Notes under the pieces: generated by a model
What the model was told of the DNA's origin: nothing
The model's input: the letters and a program-made list of their open reading frames with translations, nothing else
The model's database searches: none
Origin: Verrucomicrobiales bacterium
GTDB taxonomy: Bacteria; Verrucomicrobiota; Verrucomicrobiia; Limisphaerales; UBA9464
Assembly: GCA_027488845.1 (NCBI GenBank)
Contig: JAIYBC010000004.1
Span: forward strand, 1 to 64,000
Direction: 5' to 3'
Length of the DNA stretch: 64,000 bases
Shown: one piece after another, positions 1-7,747 of the stretch
Layout of the letters: each line of letters begins with the position of its first letter
Numbering within the stretch: the stretch's first letter is position 1
Made by a program: the position numbers and the translations under genes

Positions 1-231
1 GCCGCCGACCGCGCGACGGTGGGCGCCAACCAGGCCTCGCTCGGCATGTACTCGGAGCAGCTCGGCGTGCTGAAGGACAACCTCAGCGCCGCCAACAGCC
101 GCATCAAGGACGTGAACGTGGCCGAGGAGAGCACCCAGTTCTCCCGGTACAACATCCTGGTCCAAGCAGGCACCGCCATGCTGGCCCAGGCCAACGCCAG
201 CCCGCAGTCGGCCCTCCGCCTGCTCGGCTGA
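1..231 (+). CDS. Flagellin, C-terminal fragment (5' end outside window)
   Basis: This is the last 76 codons of a flagellin, the subunit of the flagellar filament. The reading frame is open from base 1, so the start lies outside the window. The residues match the Flagellin_C domain: a helix with NLSAANSRIKDVNVAEEST, then ILVQAGTAMLAQAN, and a terminal SALRLLG directly before the stop, which is where this family normally ends. The C-terminal helix forms the D0 domain in the filament core. The gene lies just upstream of methyltransferase and glycosyltransferase genes, a neighbourhood often seen where flagellin is glycosylated, but that link is an inference. Confidence 0.9.
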   Translation, partial: AADRATVGANQASLGMYSEQLGVLKDNLSAANSRIKDVNVAEESTQFSRYNILVQAGTAMLAQANASPQSALRLLG

Positions 232-289
232 AGAAACCAACCGCTTCCGGCGGCGGAGTCCGAAAGGCCTTCGCCGTCCGGGAGCCGGC

Positions 290-382
290 GATCAGTTCAC
301 GGTAAGGGGTTCCCCGCCCCTCGGCTGCGACGGAAGGCAGGCCGGCCTCCCGAAGGCGGGTCACCGGAACCGCGAACTGATC
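290..382. repeat. Palindromic intergenic repeat, copy 1 (~93 bp)
   Basis: The ends are inverted: 290-303 (GATCAGTTCACGGT) and 369-382 (ACCGCGAACTGATC) pair at 13 of 14 positions. The core at 332-346, GGAAGGCAGGCCGGC, is identical to the core of the second copy at 476-490. Distance from left end to core is 42 in this copy and 43 in the other, so the two are members of one family. Confidence 0.6.
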
Positions 383-432
383 CCCGACTCCCGAAGGGAA
401 CCGACCCGTTCGGACACGACGGTCCCGGAAGC

Positions 433-528
433 GGGGACCAGTCCCCGGTGGCCAAGGCCATCCGACGGCCCAGCAGGAAGGCAGGCCGGCAAAGCCGTAG
501 GAAACCAAGGCACCGGGGATTGGTCCCT
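433..528. repeat. Palindromic intergenic repeat, copy 2 (~96 bp)
   Basis: The ends 433-450 (GGGGACCAGTCCCCGGTG) and 511-528 (CACCGGGGATTGGTCCCT) pair at 16 of 18 positions, and further imperfect complementarity runs inward toward the centre. It shares an identical 15-base core with copy 1. Both copies lie in the same gap between the flagellin and methyltransferase genes. No coding potential is evident. Confidence 0.6.
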
Positions 529-568
529 GCATCCGACCCGATCGCGGAACCGTCCACCGCATCGCGCA

Positions 569-606
569 GGACTTCCCGGGGGAACCGTCCATCCCCCGGG
601 AAGTCC
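569..606. repeat. Perfect 14-bp inverted repeat with 10-nt loop
   Basis: GGACTTCCCGGGGG at 569-582 is exactly complementary to CCCCCGGGAAGTCC at 593-606. No T-run follows closely on either strand, so it is not a textbook Rho-independent terminator, although the transcript would fold strongly. It lies about 100 bp before the methyltransferase start and could be a third dyad element of this gap. The rest of 232-708 holds no gene that I can support. Confidence 0.6.
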
Positions 607-633
607 CATTTGTCTTGGAACCGCCGGGAGATT

Positions 634-708
634 GGATTTGACACACCCACCCTCCCGACCGCTGTGTTTCGCCCGATTTCCAGCCTGCCGGCGTCACTCC
701 ACCTACCA
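634..708 (+). promoter_or_regulatory. Putative promoter/leader of the methyltransferase, duplicated at 1668
   Basis: GGATTTGACACACCC begins exactly 75 bases before the ATG at 709. A near-identical GGATTTGACATACCC begins exactly 75 bases before another ATG at 1743. Each contains a consensus -35 hexamer TTGACA (638-643 here), but no good -10 box is visible 16-18 bases downstream, so the sigma factor or regulator is unknown. Confidence 0.35.
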
Positions 709-1506
709 ATGCCATCCGTTCCGTTCGATGAGGCCGTGCCGTTGCTGATGGAGGAGTTTCGATGGAACGAGTGGTTCCTGGAAACCTACTGGCCCGAGAA
801 CGCGCCCCGCATGGAACTGATCGCCCGGCTGGCGCTCGCCCATTCACCGCGGCCGGAGAACTCGCGACTGCTGGAGGTCGGGTGTGCCAACGGCTATGCC
901 GCTGCCCTGTTCCGCCTCCTCGGATTCCAGGTCGCCGCCGCCGACGCCTACGACGACCGGCGACGTGAGGAACTGTTCCTCAGGCTCGGCATCCCCTACA
1001 CCACCACCAGCCTCAACGACCCGGAGCCGCTTTCGCAGTATCCCGACGCCTCGTTCGACTGCGTTCTCCTGGGCGAGGTGTTCGAACACATCCTGAACAA
1101 CCCGTTGGGCCTGCTGAAGGCGCTGAACCGGATCCTCAAGCCGGGAGGACAACTCGTCCTGACGACGCCCAACCCCTCCACCATAGCCAACTGCATCCGG
1201 GTCCTTCAGGACAACTACGTGCTGTGGGGCAGCAGGGATTTCGCCCGGATGTCGAAGTTCGACGGCTCACGGATCATCGACGAGGGAGGGATCCACTACT
1301 GCGAGTATCCGATGCGGGTCACCTGCGACCTGATGCGGGAGGCGGGGTTCACGATCGGACTGCAACGCTATGTCGCACCCGGGTGTGCACGGACACAATC
1401 CCCCCTGAAGCGCCTCCTGAAGCGGCTCCTGATGGTCACACGACTCGACCGACGACGCCTTCTCAGTCCCGGGTACCTCGTCGAAGGCTTCAAATCGGAA
1501 CACTGA
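709..1506 (+). CDS. Class I SAM-dependent methyltransferase
   Basis: A 265-residue protein that probably transfers a methyl group from S-adenosylmethionine to a sugar or a related acceptor. Motif I LLEVGCANGY is at residues 54-63, an acidic loop follows (VAAADAYDD, about 74-82), then FDCVLLGEVFEHI (about 116-128) and LKPGGQLVLTTPN (about 146-158), the order expected for the Rossmann-type Methyltransf_11/23 fold. I chose the ATG at 709 because the protein similarity begins there and the open frame further upstream runs through the palindromic repeats. The neighbours (flagellin, FkbM methyltransferase, glycosyltransferases) suggest a role in decorating a surface glycan or flagellin. The acceptor cannot be read from the sequence. 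Confidence 0.75.
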   Translation: MPSVPFDEAVPLLMEEFRWNEWFLETYWPENAPRMELIARLALAHSPRPENSRLLEVGCANGYAAALFRLLGFQVAAADAYDDRRREELFLRLGIPYTTTSLNDPEPLSQYPDASFDCVLLGEVFEHILNNPLGLLKALNRILKPGGQLVLTTPNPSTIANCIRVLQDNYVLWGSRDFARMSKFDGSRIIDEGGIHYCEYPMRVTCDLMREAGFTIGLQRYVAPGCARTQSPLKRLLKRLLMVTRLDRRRLLSPGYLVEGFKSEH

Positions 1507-1667
1507 GCGTATCGTTCCATTCCCCGATTTCGGTCGCGGCCAATTCCTGCCGTCCTGTACCCGGGTTCGACTGGAATCGATGACTTGCCGCCAGCCGATG
1601 CAAGGTTTCGCGGAACCGCCCCACCTGCCCTGGGTCGCAGCCCCCCCGCGGATGGCGCGGGCAGATG

Positions 1668-1844
1668 GGATTTGACATACCCCCACAGCCAACCCCTGAT
1701 TTCGTGCAAGTCCGGCCCACGGCCGTGCGCCTTTTCCCGAATATGTCCCTCTTCCCGTTCGACAAGGCCCAGGCGGACCTCACAGGGGGATTCCACGGGA
1801 TCCCCTGCTTCCGGGAGGCCTGCTGGAAGGGAAACACCCGGCGG
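1668..1844 (+). pseudogene. Truncated, decayed duplicate of the methyltransferase leader and 5' end
   Basis: The leader motif and its 75-base distance to an ATG (1743) are the same as at 634-709. The first ~34 codons from 1743 align with those from 709: both have M-x(3)-PFD-x-A, then L, F, F-x-E, W and R at matching spacing. Nucleotide identity is recognisable over the first ~20 codons. The frame then continues without any methyltransferase motif (no glycine-rich motif I) to a stop near 2066, inside the next gene. I read this as a relic of a tandem paralogue. The rest of the 1507-2053 gap shows no gene. Confidence 0.5.
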
Positions 1845-2053
1845 TCGGACCGGAAGCCCCGGCCTGCCCTCGCCCGCCCCGTTGGGACGACGGACTCTTG
1901 CCCGGACAGACGACGCGAGGTCTCATCCTCGAAGGCCGGCTTCCCATCTCGTTTCGTGGGAGTTTCCTTCGGCCGCACGCTCTTGGGAAAGGCGCCCAAA
2001 CCCGGGAAACGCCCTGACGCCGACACACATCAACCGATCCATCCCTCCATTTC

Positions 2054-2941
2054 ATGGGTTCACTGAAGAACGCTCTGAAGCCGGAATACATCTTCCGGCC
2101 GCGTCAGGCCTTGCACCGGCTGCTCCGCAGTGGAGCGCCGCCGGAAACGGCCCAAGTCCGGACCGCGTGGGGACTCCCCATGTCCATACGGCCGAAGGAA
2201 GTGGTCGGGATGGCCTTGTACCATCTCGGTGTCTATGACCTCTCCGAATGCGAACTGATCTGGCGGCTCTCCGACCCAGGGGAGACGGTGATCGACGTCG
2301 GGGCCAATGTCGGGGCTGTCACCGGGTTGTTCGCGGTCCGCGTCGGCCCCGGTGGAACCGTCCACGCCTTCGAGCCTCATCCGACGATCCTCGAGACCCT
2401 CAAACGACAGGTCGACGGCTGGGCATCCCAAAAGGCACGCCTCGGGACGATCCGGATCCATGGATTGGCTGCGTCGGACAAGGACGGCGAGGCCGACCTG
2501 TTCGAGCCTGAGGAATTCTCCACCAACACGGGCATCGCATCGCTGGCCCACTCGGGGAACGGGGGGAGACGTCATCGAATCCAGACCCGGCGGCTCGATT
2601 CCATCTTCCCTGTCGACCGACCTGTGGGGGTCTTCAAGCTCGATGCCGAAGGTCATGAGCCGTCGATCCTTGAGGGATGCGGCGACCTGCTGCAAAAGGG
2701 GACGATCCGTGACATCCTTTTCGAGGAGCATGAGGAGCCCCCGACACCGGCGACCCGTTGGCTCGAGGCCGCCGGATATACGGTTTTCCTGATCGGACGG
2801 AGCTTCGGTGGACCTTTGCTCCTGGGATGCGACCAACGGGACCGCATCCCGGACTGGCTTGCCCCGAACTACCTCGCGACGCGGGATCCGGAACGGGCCA
2901 AGGAACGCTGCCGGGCCCGCGGATGGAAGGTCCTGGGCTGA
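2054..2941 (+). CDS. FkbM family methyltransferase
   Basis: A 295-residue protein with the FkbM-type methyltransferase domain. VIDVGANVG at residues 79-87 is the SAM-binding motif, HAFEPHP (about 104-110) is the characteristic acidic loop, and FKLDAEGHEPSIL (about 195-207) is the C-terminal family signature. The family O-methylates sugars and other metabolites and is common in polysaccharide and flagellin-glycosylation clusters. The ATG at 2054 gives a normal N-terminal extension of about 75 residues. It is encoded between two decayed stretches, so its operon partners may have been lost. The substrate is unknown. Confidence 0.8.
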   Translation: MGSLKNALKPEYIFRPRQALHRLLRSGAPPETAQVRTAWGLPMSIRPKEVVGMALYHLGVYDLSECELIWRLSDPGETVIDVGANVGAVTGLFAVRVGPGGTVHAFEPHPTILETLKRQVDGWASQKARLGTIRIHGLAASDKDGEADLFEPEEFSTNTGIASLAHSGNGGRRHRIQTRRLDSIFPVDRPVGVFKLDAEGHEPSILEGCGDLLQKGTIRDILFEEHEEPPTPATRWLEAAGYTVFLIGRSFGGPLLLGCDQRDRIPDWLAPNYLATRDPERAKERCRARGWKVLG

Positions 2942-4349
2942 ATGGGATGAATGGGCGGGACTCCTTGGTTTCCACCTTGTCGATCGATCGAACCTCGCAG
3001 GAACCAACGGGCGAGCGGGCAATGGCCCAATGTGAAGCCCACCCGCAGCGCCTTGGGCGTCACCACCGGGGCGGGGTTCCGCTGGGGTTCATCTTGGCCT
3101 TCAGGAGCCGATTCGATCGTCTGGAAGAACTGCGAGTCCCGGACACGCGCGACAGGGTGGAACGCCTCGCATTCAACCTACCAAGGAGGTGCGGCACCAA
3201 GCCCGGAGGAGGCCACGGCGAACTCCGTCACCGCACGGCGAAGGAACCCGATCGGTCAGCGGTCACGCAAGGAGACTGGGCGTTGAACGCATGGAAACGT
3301 GACGAAGCGGAATCGGGATCCGAAAATCCCGGGACATCCGCGAAGGTGGCGGATCCGCGGCGACCGGAGGGCGCGCTCCATTGCGGTACCGGCAACCTGT
3401 TCGGTGACATCGAGCCCCAACTCGTGACGCACGCACGAAACCCTCCGAAGTCGGCGGTTAGGGCTGACCGGCACGTGTTGGGATGGAAGGCCGCATTCGC
3501 GTCTGCGATCCGGAAAATCAGGGCCGATACCGAGATCCGAGGCCCCACCCGGTTCTCACGGCCATGGACGCTGCTTGGAAGCCCGCGGTTTGTCGGCCGG
3601 ATTCACAGCCGGCGATCTTCGCGGATTGTGGCGTTCCACTCCGCTTGGACCGATTCGTTGCAGGGCCAGGTCGTCCGGCGCCACCGGATTCCGAAGGCGA
3701 TGTTCCCGCATGCCGGCCTTCAGCGGGATTCGCTGAGGAAGAAATGGGCCTGTCGGACCGACCTCGACGGCGTCGCCGCCAACCGCCGATTCACGGCGGA
3801 ATCGGCGATGGACTGTTGCCTTGGTTCCGCGGTTCCCAGGGTTGTTCCGCCACCGGTGCCCGTGCCCGGGACCAGGGAGAGACTCCGTGCCTCGACGGGT
3901 GCTGCGGACTTGTCCAAATTGATCCTACAGGCCGGGCGAATCACCCGCTGCAAGGGGTTGGAGACCGTGATTCGTTCCCTCTTCAGTCTGCGTTTGCGGA
4001 CCATTTGGGAGTGTCGGATCGCAGGAGCCTCCGCTTCGATCGGCGTCGACACAGCCTTTGGGCTTTCGTTGGTCAAGGGGATGCTCGCCGGCCTGCCCGT
4101 GGTCGGACCCGCCCGCGGTGGCCTCGTGGAAACCTTGCAGCCTGCCGGAGTCGAGATGGTCATTCCGGTGGAACATCGAGGCCTGGGATCGCGCCCCCAC
4201 TGGCAGCTGACGAACGCGGATCAGCGGATCGCTTCGGCGATCCGCGTCCGCGAGGTCGACACCGCGGGACACGAACCGGTCTCGCGGACCGGGCAAAACC
4301 GCGACTGGCGTCGGCTTGTCTCGGAAACCGGCACCATACGGCCTATGGC
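2942..4349 (+). other. 1.4-kb decayed region
   Basis: No intact gene fits here. Long open frames exist in two frames because stops are rare at this GC content, but their translations lack family-like composition except for glycosyltransferase pieces at about 3898-4180. Nothing in 2942-3600 was recognisable in any frame. The simplest reading is a stretch of degenerated genes inside the glycan cluster. Confidence 0.5.
3898..4180 (+). pseudogene. Glycosyltransferase (GT4-like) remnant
   Basis: In one forward frame two typical GT4 segments survive: LILQAGRITRCKGLETVI (about 3913-3966), like the start of the donor-binding domain, and FGLSLVKGMLAGLPVVGPA (about 4057-4113), like the E-x7-E/nucleotide-sugar site region. 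In this remnant the Glu usually found in 'LVEGM' is Lys. The segments are separated by only about 30 codons, where intact enzymes have roughly 100 or more, so an internal deletion is likely. There is no matching N-terminal domain upstream. It is distinct from the intact glycosyltransferase that starts at 4350. Confidence 0.55.
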
Positions 4350-5522
4350 ATGGAACTCCTGATGAAATCCGCCGCCGACATCACGAACGCTGAGCGCCTC
4401 CCCGTTCTGCATCTTGGGGCTGGGGTGATCCACGGCGGCGTCGAGGCCTTCCTGGCTTCGCTGGCCGTCCACAGCCGGAGGACGATTCCTTCCTTCGCCC
4501 TCTGCGCGGAGGGGCGGTTGGCCAACGAGGCGCGGGCCGCAGGTCGCACGGTCCATGTGTTGCCGCACGTCCGGCTTTCCCGTCCCTTGTGGATCCTCCG
4601 GGCCAGAAGGGCGCTGGACGCGGTCCTCGCCACGTCGACGCCGGCCATGGCCCTCATTCACAGCGGTTGGATGCAGGTGCTGTTTGGACCGGTGCTGAGC
4701 CGAAGGCGAATCCCGACCGCAACCTGGATCCACGGGATCGCCACGAGCCAACCATGGCTGGAATGGCTCGCCCGACGACACCGCCCGGTCCGCATCTTCA
4801 CCGCAAGCCACTTCATGGCAGAGCAAACCGCCGGCTGGTATCCCGGCACACCGCGCTCCGTGGTGCACATCCCGGTCGCAGCTCCTGACAGGATCGGTCC
4901 GGCGGATCGCCTCGCCTTGAGGAGATCGCTGGACACGGGGGCCGAAGAGGTCGTGGTGGTGGTTTCCTGCCGTTTCGAGCCGTGGAAGGGACACGACATC
5001 CTGTTCCGCGCCCTGGGAATCCTTGGAAAGGTACCCGGATGGAACCTTTGGGTGGCTGGCGGGGCCCAGGAGGACCATGAGATGCGGCGTCTGGAATCCC
5101 TTCGCGAACTCGGGCGGGATTTGGGAATCGGGGATCGCATCCGGTTCCTCGGCCAAAGAACGGACATCCCCACGGTGCTGCAGGCGGCCGACATCCACTG
5201 CCAACCGAACTCGGGACCGGAACCGTTCGGAATCGCGTTCATCGAGGCTCTCTATGCCGGAATTCCCGTAGTCTCCACGTCCATCGGAGGGGCGAGGGAG
5301 ATCGTGGACGGATCGTGCGGGGTGCTGGTTCCGACATCCGATCCCCAGGCCCTGGCTCTTGCGATCGGAGATCTGATCCGCGATCCCGCAAGGCGCAAGT
5401 CGCTGGGGGAAGCCGGCCGTCGCAGGGCCTTCAATCTCTGTGATCCGCCCCGCCAGGTGGCCCGACTCGAGGAAATCCTTTGCGGCTCAGTACCCGGAGG
5501 ACATGGAACGCCGCCACCCTGA
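4350..5522 (+). CDS. Glycosyltransferase family 4 protein
   Basis: A 390-residue GT-B enzyme predicted to transfer a sugar from a nucleotide donor to a growing surface glycan. The N-terminal acceptor domain starts with LHLGAGVIHGGVEAFL, a typical first strand and glycine-rich loop. The C-terminal donor domain has VSCRFEPWKGHD near residue 207 and EPFGIAFIEALYAGIPVVS from about residue 291, which contains the E-x7-E-type nucleotide-sugar site. ATGs at 4350 and 4362 are both possible. The frame is open far upstream, but that part translates to non-protein-like sequence in the decayed region. It converges with the next gene and their 3' ends overlap by 36 bases. Confidence 0.8.
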   Translation: MELLMKSAADITNAERLPVLHLGAGVIHGGVEAFLASLAVHSRRTIPSFALCAEGRLANEARAAGRTVHVLPHVRLSRPLWILRARRALDAVLATSTPAMALIHSGWMQVLFGPVLSRRRIPTATWIHGIATSQPWLEWLARRHRPVRIFTASHFMAEQTAGWYPGTPRSVVHIPVAAPDRIGPADRLALRRSLDTGAEEVVVVVSCRFEPWKGHDILFRALGILGKVPGWNLWVAGGAQEDHEMRRLESLRELGRDLGIGDRIRFLGQRTDIPTVLQAADIHCQPNSGPEPFGIAFIEALYAGIPVVSTSIGGAREIVDGSCGVLVPTSDPQALALAIGDLIRDPARRKSLGEAGRRRAFNLCDPPRQVARLEEILCGSVPGGHGTPPP

Positions 5523-6608
5523 GATCTCGGCGACCAATCGGCTCCACTGTTCGGAAAGGATTCCGTAGGAACAGAGCCGTTCGGCTCGCAGGGGAAGGTC
5601 GGATGCCAGACGCCGCAGCTCTTCTGAAGCCATGACTTCCCGTATCCTGCGGGCCAGACGCGCCGGATAGCCGCGGTCCACTTCACCCTGATAGTCGACC
5701 AACATCGGTTCCGGCAGCAGGATCTCCGCGTCCCCCACCCGGCTCGCGAGGACGAAACATCCCGCGGCCATGTACTCGGGAAGCTTGCCCGTGGTCCGGA
5801 CTCGCCCCGGAAGGTTGTTGGTCTGAGTGGAAAGGGCCACATCCAAAAGCCGCAGATAGCGGGGAACGTCGTCGTAGGGAATCCGCCCGGTGAACAGGAC
5901 GCGATCCTCGACCCCCAAGACCCGGGCCCTGGACTTCAGCCAAGGCAAGCCGGTGCCATCTCCGATGACGAGGGCGGTCACCGGCTGGTCCTTCAGCGAG
6001 ACCATGGCCTCCAGGAGATCCCAGCCATAGCAGATCCCGAGACGGGGACTCATCACGGTCGATCCCATCAACCCAGCCACGAAGCGTCCTTCGAGTCCGA
6101 GTTTCCGTCGGAGGGAATCCACCGATTCCGGAGAGACCTTCTGCTGCTCGGAATATCCATCGCGGATCACCTCGACCCGGGAACAGCCTTGTGAGGCCAG
6201 AAGGAGGCGATGTCCCGAGCCCCGTACGACGACCGCGGCGGCGGTACGTTGGGAAAGCCGTTCGAAGGTCCAGAGAAGTGGCAGCTTCCAGCCTGCGCCG
6301 ATCCCGGAGGCCTTGGCCATGGCATGCACCGCATCACCCGTGTCGAGGATGAACGGCAACCCCCGTGTCCAACGCCAAAGAGGCGCCGAAATGGCACCAG
6401 GGGCAGCGGTATTGAGGACATAGGCGACGTCCGGAGGAAATTCCCCGAGGTCCTTGGACCAAGACTTCCAAGTGGCTGCGATGCCACCGGAACGGGAGAG
6501 GATCCTCAGGCGCTCCGGAGGATGCCGGCGCGTCAAGCCGCGGACCCGGACCATTTCAATGCTCGACGGACCTCCGTGGACAAGGACCGTAACCTTGGGA
6601 GGGTTCAT
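5487..6608 (-). CDS. Glycosyltransferase (GT4/GT1 superfamily)
   Basis: A 373-residue GT-B type glycosyltransferase. Visible blocks are LVHGGPSSIEMVR at the N-terminus, a possible donor-domain start near GLMGSTVMSPRLG, GVEDRVLFTGRIPYDDVPRYL around residue 240, and GKLPEYMAAGCFVLAS near 273, which corresponds to the EAMA-G-PVV region of GT4 enzymes. I chose the ATG at 6608 because it overlaps the stop of the upstream gene (ATGA), implying translational coupling. Together with the next two reverse-strand genes it forms a polymerase-glycosyltransferase-glycosyltransferase unit. The sugar and the linkage cannot be deduced. Confidence 0.75.
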   Translation of the reverse strand: MNPPKVTVLVHGGPSSIEMVRVRGLTRRHPPERLRILSRSGGIAATWKSWSKDLGEFPPDVAYVLNTAAPGAISAPLWRWTRGLPFILDTGDAVHAMAKASGIGAGWKLPLLWTFERLSQRTAAAVVVRGSGHRLLLASQGCSRVEVIRDGYSEQQKVSPESVDSLRRKLGLEGRFVAGLMGSTVMSPRLGICYGWDLLEAMVSLKDQPVTALVIGDGTGLPWLKSRARVLGVEDRVLFTGRIPYDDVPRYLRLLDVALSTQTNNLPGRVRTTGKLPEYMAAGCFVLASRVGDAEILLPEPMLVDYQGEVDRGYPARLARRIREVMASEELRRLASDLPLRAERLCSYGILSEQWSRLVAEISGWRRSMSSGY

Positions 6609-7747
6609 CCGACGGTACGAGGACTGGCACCGGAACGCTTTTCGGCGTCCACCTCCTTGTAGACCTGCAAGGTCGCAGCAGCACAGGTGTCCCATCCAAA
6701 CTGCCGCAGTGTTGCACGTCCCAGCCGTCCGACCGTTTCCGCCATACCCGGTGAATTCCTCAACAACCGGAGGCAAGCGGTGATCTCCTCGGGCCGATGT
6801 GGGTCGAAAAGAAAGCCATTGACCTCATGGTCGATCAATTCGGAAGCACCCATATCCCGCCCAACAACAACCGGGATGCCGCTGGCCATGGCCTCTGTCA
6901 CCACCATGCCGAACGGATCATAGTCGCTGGGGTACAGGAAAACATCGGCCGCTCGAAAGGCCAATTCCGGCTGAGATTCAAAGCCGTGAAATACCACCCT
7001 GGAACGAACCCCAAGCAGGTCGGCCTGCGCCATGAAGCTTTCAAGGCGTGAGCGGGTCACCACCAGCAAACGGGCTTCCGGAAATTGCTTCAGCTGATCA
7101 ATACACTGTCGAAGCCCTTTGGTTGCCTCACCCATGAAGAGCCAAGTCCACTGATCTCCCATAACTCCAAATCTTTGGCGTAAGGAATTCCTTTCCTCCG
7201 TACTTTGAGCAGGACGAAACACGTCGGAATCAGTTCCATGGTAAATCACCGAAACTGGCCGGTTCCAATCATAAAACTGGCGAACCTCCTTCTCCAGTGT
7301 CCGCGAGATAGCGATCAGCCGTCGATTGGATTGATGGCGGTAAAACCGTCTCTCTGTTGGAATCACCAGCCTCATGAAGAGCCGAGGCTTGACCCACTTC
7401 GTATTCATGCGCTTCTCGCGCGCAGCATTGCAAATATGGCCGGTGATCAAATCAGCGTACCAAAGAGTCAACCCTTGAGCATGAATCAAGTCGACCGGGT
7501 GTTTTCCAACAAGGTACTGAGCAGACGGAATAAAGCTATAAACAGTTGTTAGAGCATTAAAGCGAATTGCTGGAATCTTGATTCGCGTTTCCCCTTCAAA
7601 CTGAGGTGCATTGAACGTATTCGCAAAGATTGTGAATCGCACGTCTTTATGAAGACGGCGAACCAATTCAACACAATAACGACCCTGCCCATAATTGGGG
7701 TCGTAGTCATGGACAACAAGTCCAACCGAAATCTTAGAGCTATCCAT
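6605..7747 (-). CDS. Glycosyltransferase family 4 protein
   Basis: A 380-residue GT4 enzyme. The N-terminal half begins VGLVVHDYDPNYGQGRY, like many lipopolysaccharide and exopolysaccharide transferases. The C-terminal half carries LFMGEATKGL and FLYPSDYDPFGMVVTEAM near residue 272, followed by ASGIPVVV, the canonical donor site with both glutamates. The start ATG lies 8 bases inside the polymerase gene and the stop overlaps the next glycosyltransferase by ATGA, so the three genes are probably one transcript. The GC content is visibly lower in the 5' half of this gene than in genes on either side of the cluster, which suggests recent acquisition. Confidence 0.82.
   Translation of the reverse strand: MDSSKISVGLVVHDYDPNYGQGRYCVELVRRLHKDVRFTIFANTFNAPQFEGETRIKIPAIRFNALTTVYSFIPSAQYLVGKHPVDLIHAQGLTLWYADLITGHICNAAREKRMNTKWVKPRLFMRLVIPTERRFYRHQSNRRLIAISRTLEKEVRQFYDWNRPVSVIYHGTDSDVFRPAQSTEERNSLRQRFGVMGDQWTWLFMGEATKGLRQCIDQLKQFPEARLLVVTRSRLESFMAQADLLGVRSRVVFHGFESQPELAFRAADVFLYPSDYDPFGMVVTEAMASGIPVVVGRDMGASELIDHEVNGFLFDPHRPEEITACLRLLRNSPGMAETVGRLGRATLRQFGWDTCAAATLQVYKEVDAEKRSGASPRTVG

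Noticed and set aside
290-606. Possible CRISPR array or Rho-independent terminators in the gap after flagellin
   Set aside because: There are only two long palindromic units with different internal sequence and no regular spacers, and no T-run follows any of the stems.
1665-2066. 133-codon forward open frame between the two methyltransferase genes
   Set aside because: Only its early part is explained, as a truncated methyltransferase start. The rest is Arg/Pro-rich, has no motif and runs into the start of the FkbM gene, so it was treated as a relic.
3483-4349. Upstream in-frame extension of the GT4 gene that starts at 4350
   Set aside because: The extension is Arg/Pro/Asp-rich and matches no glycosyltransferase N-terminus, and the recognised fold begins right after 4350.
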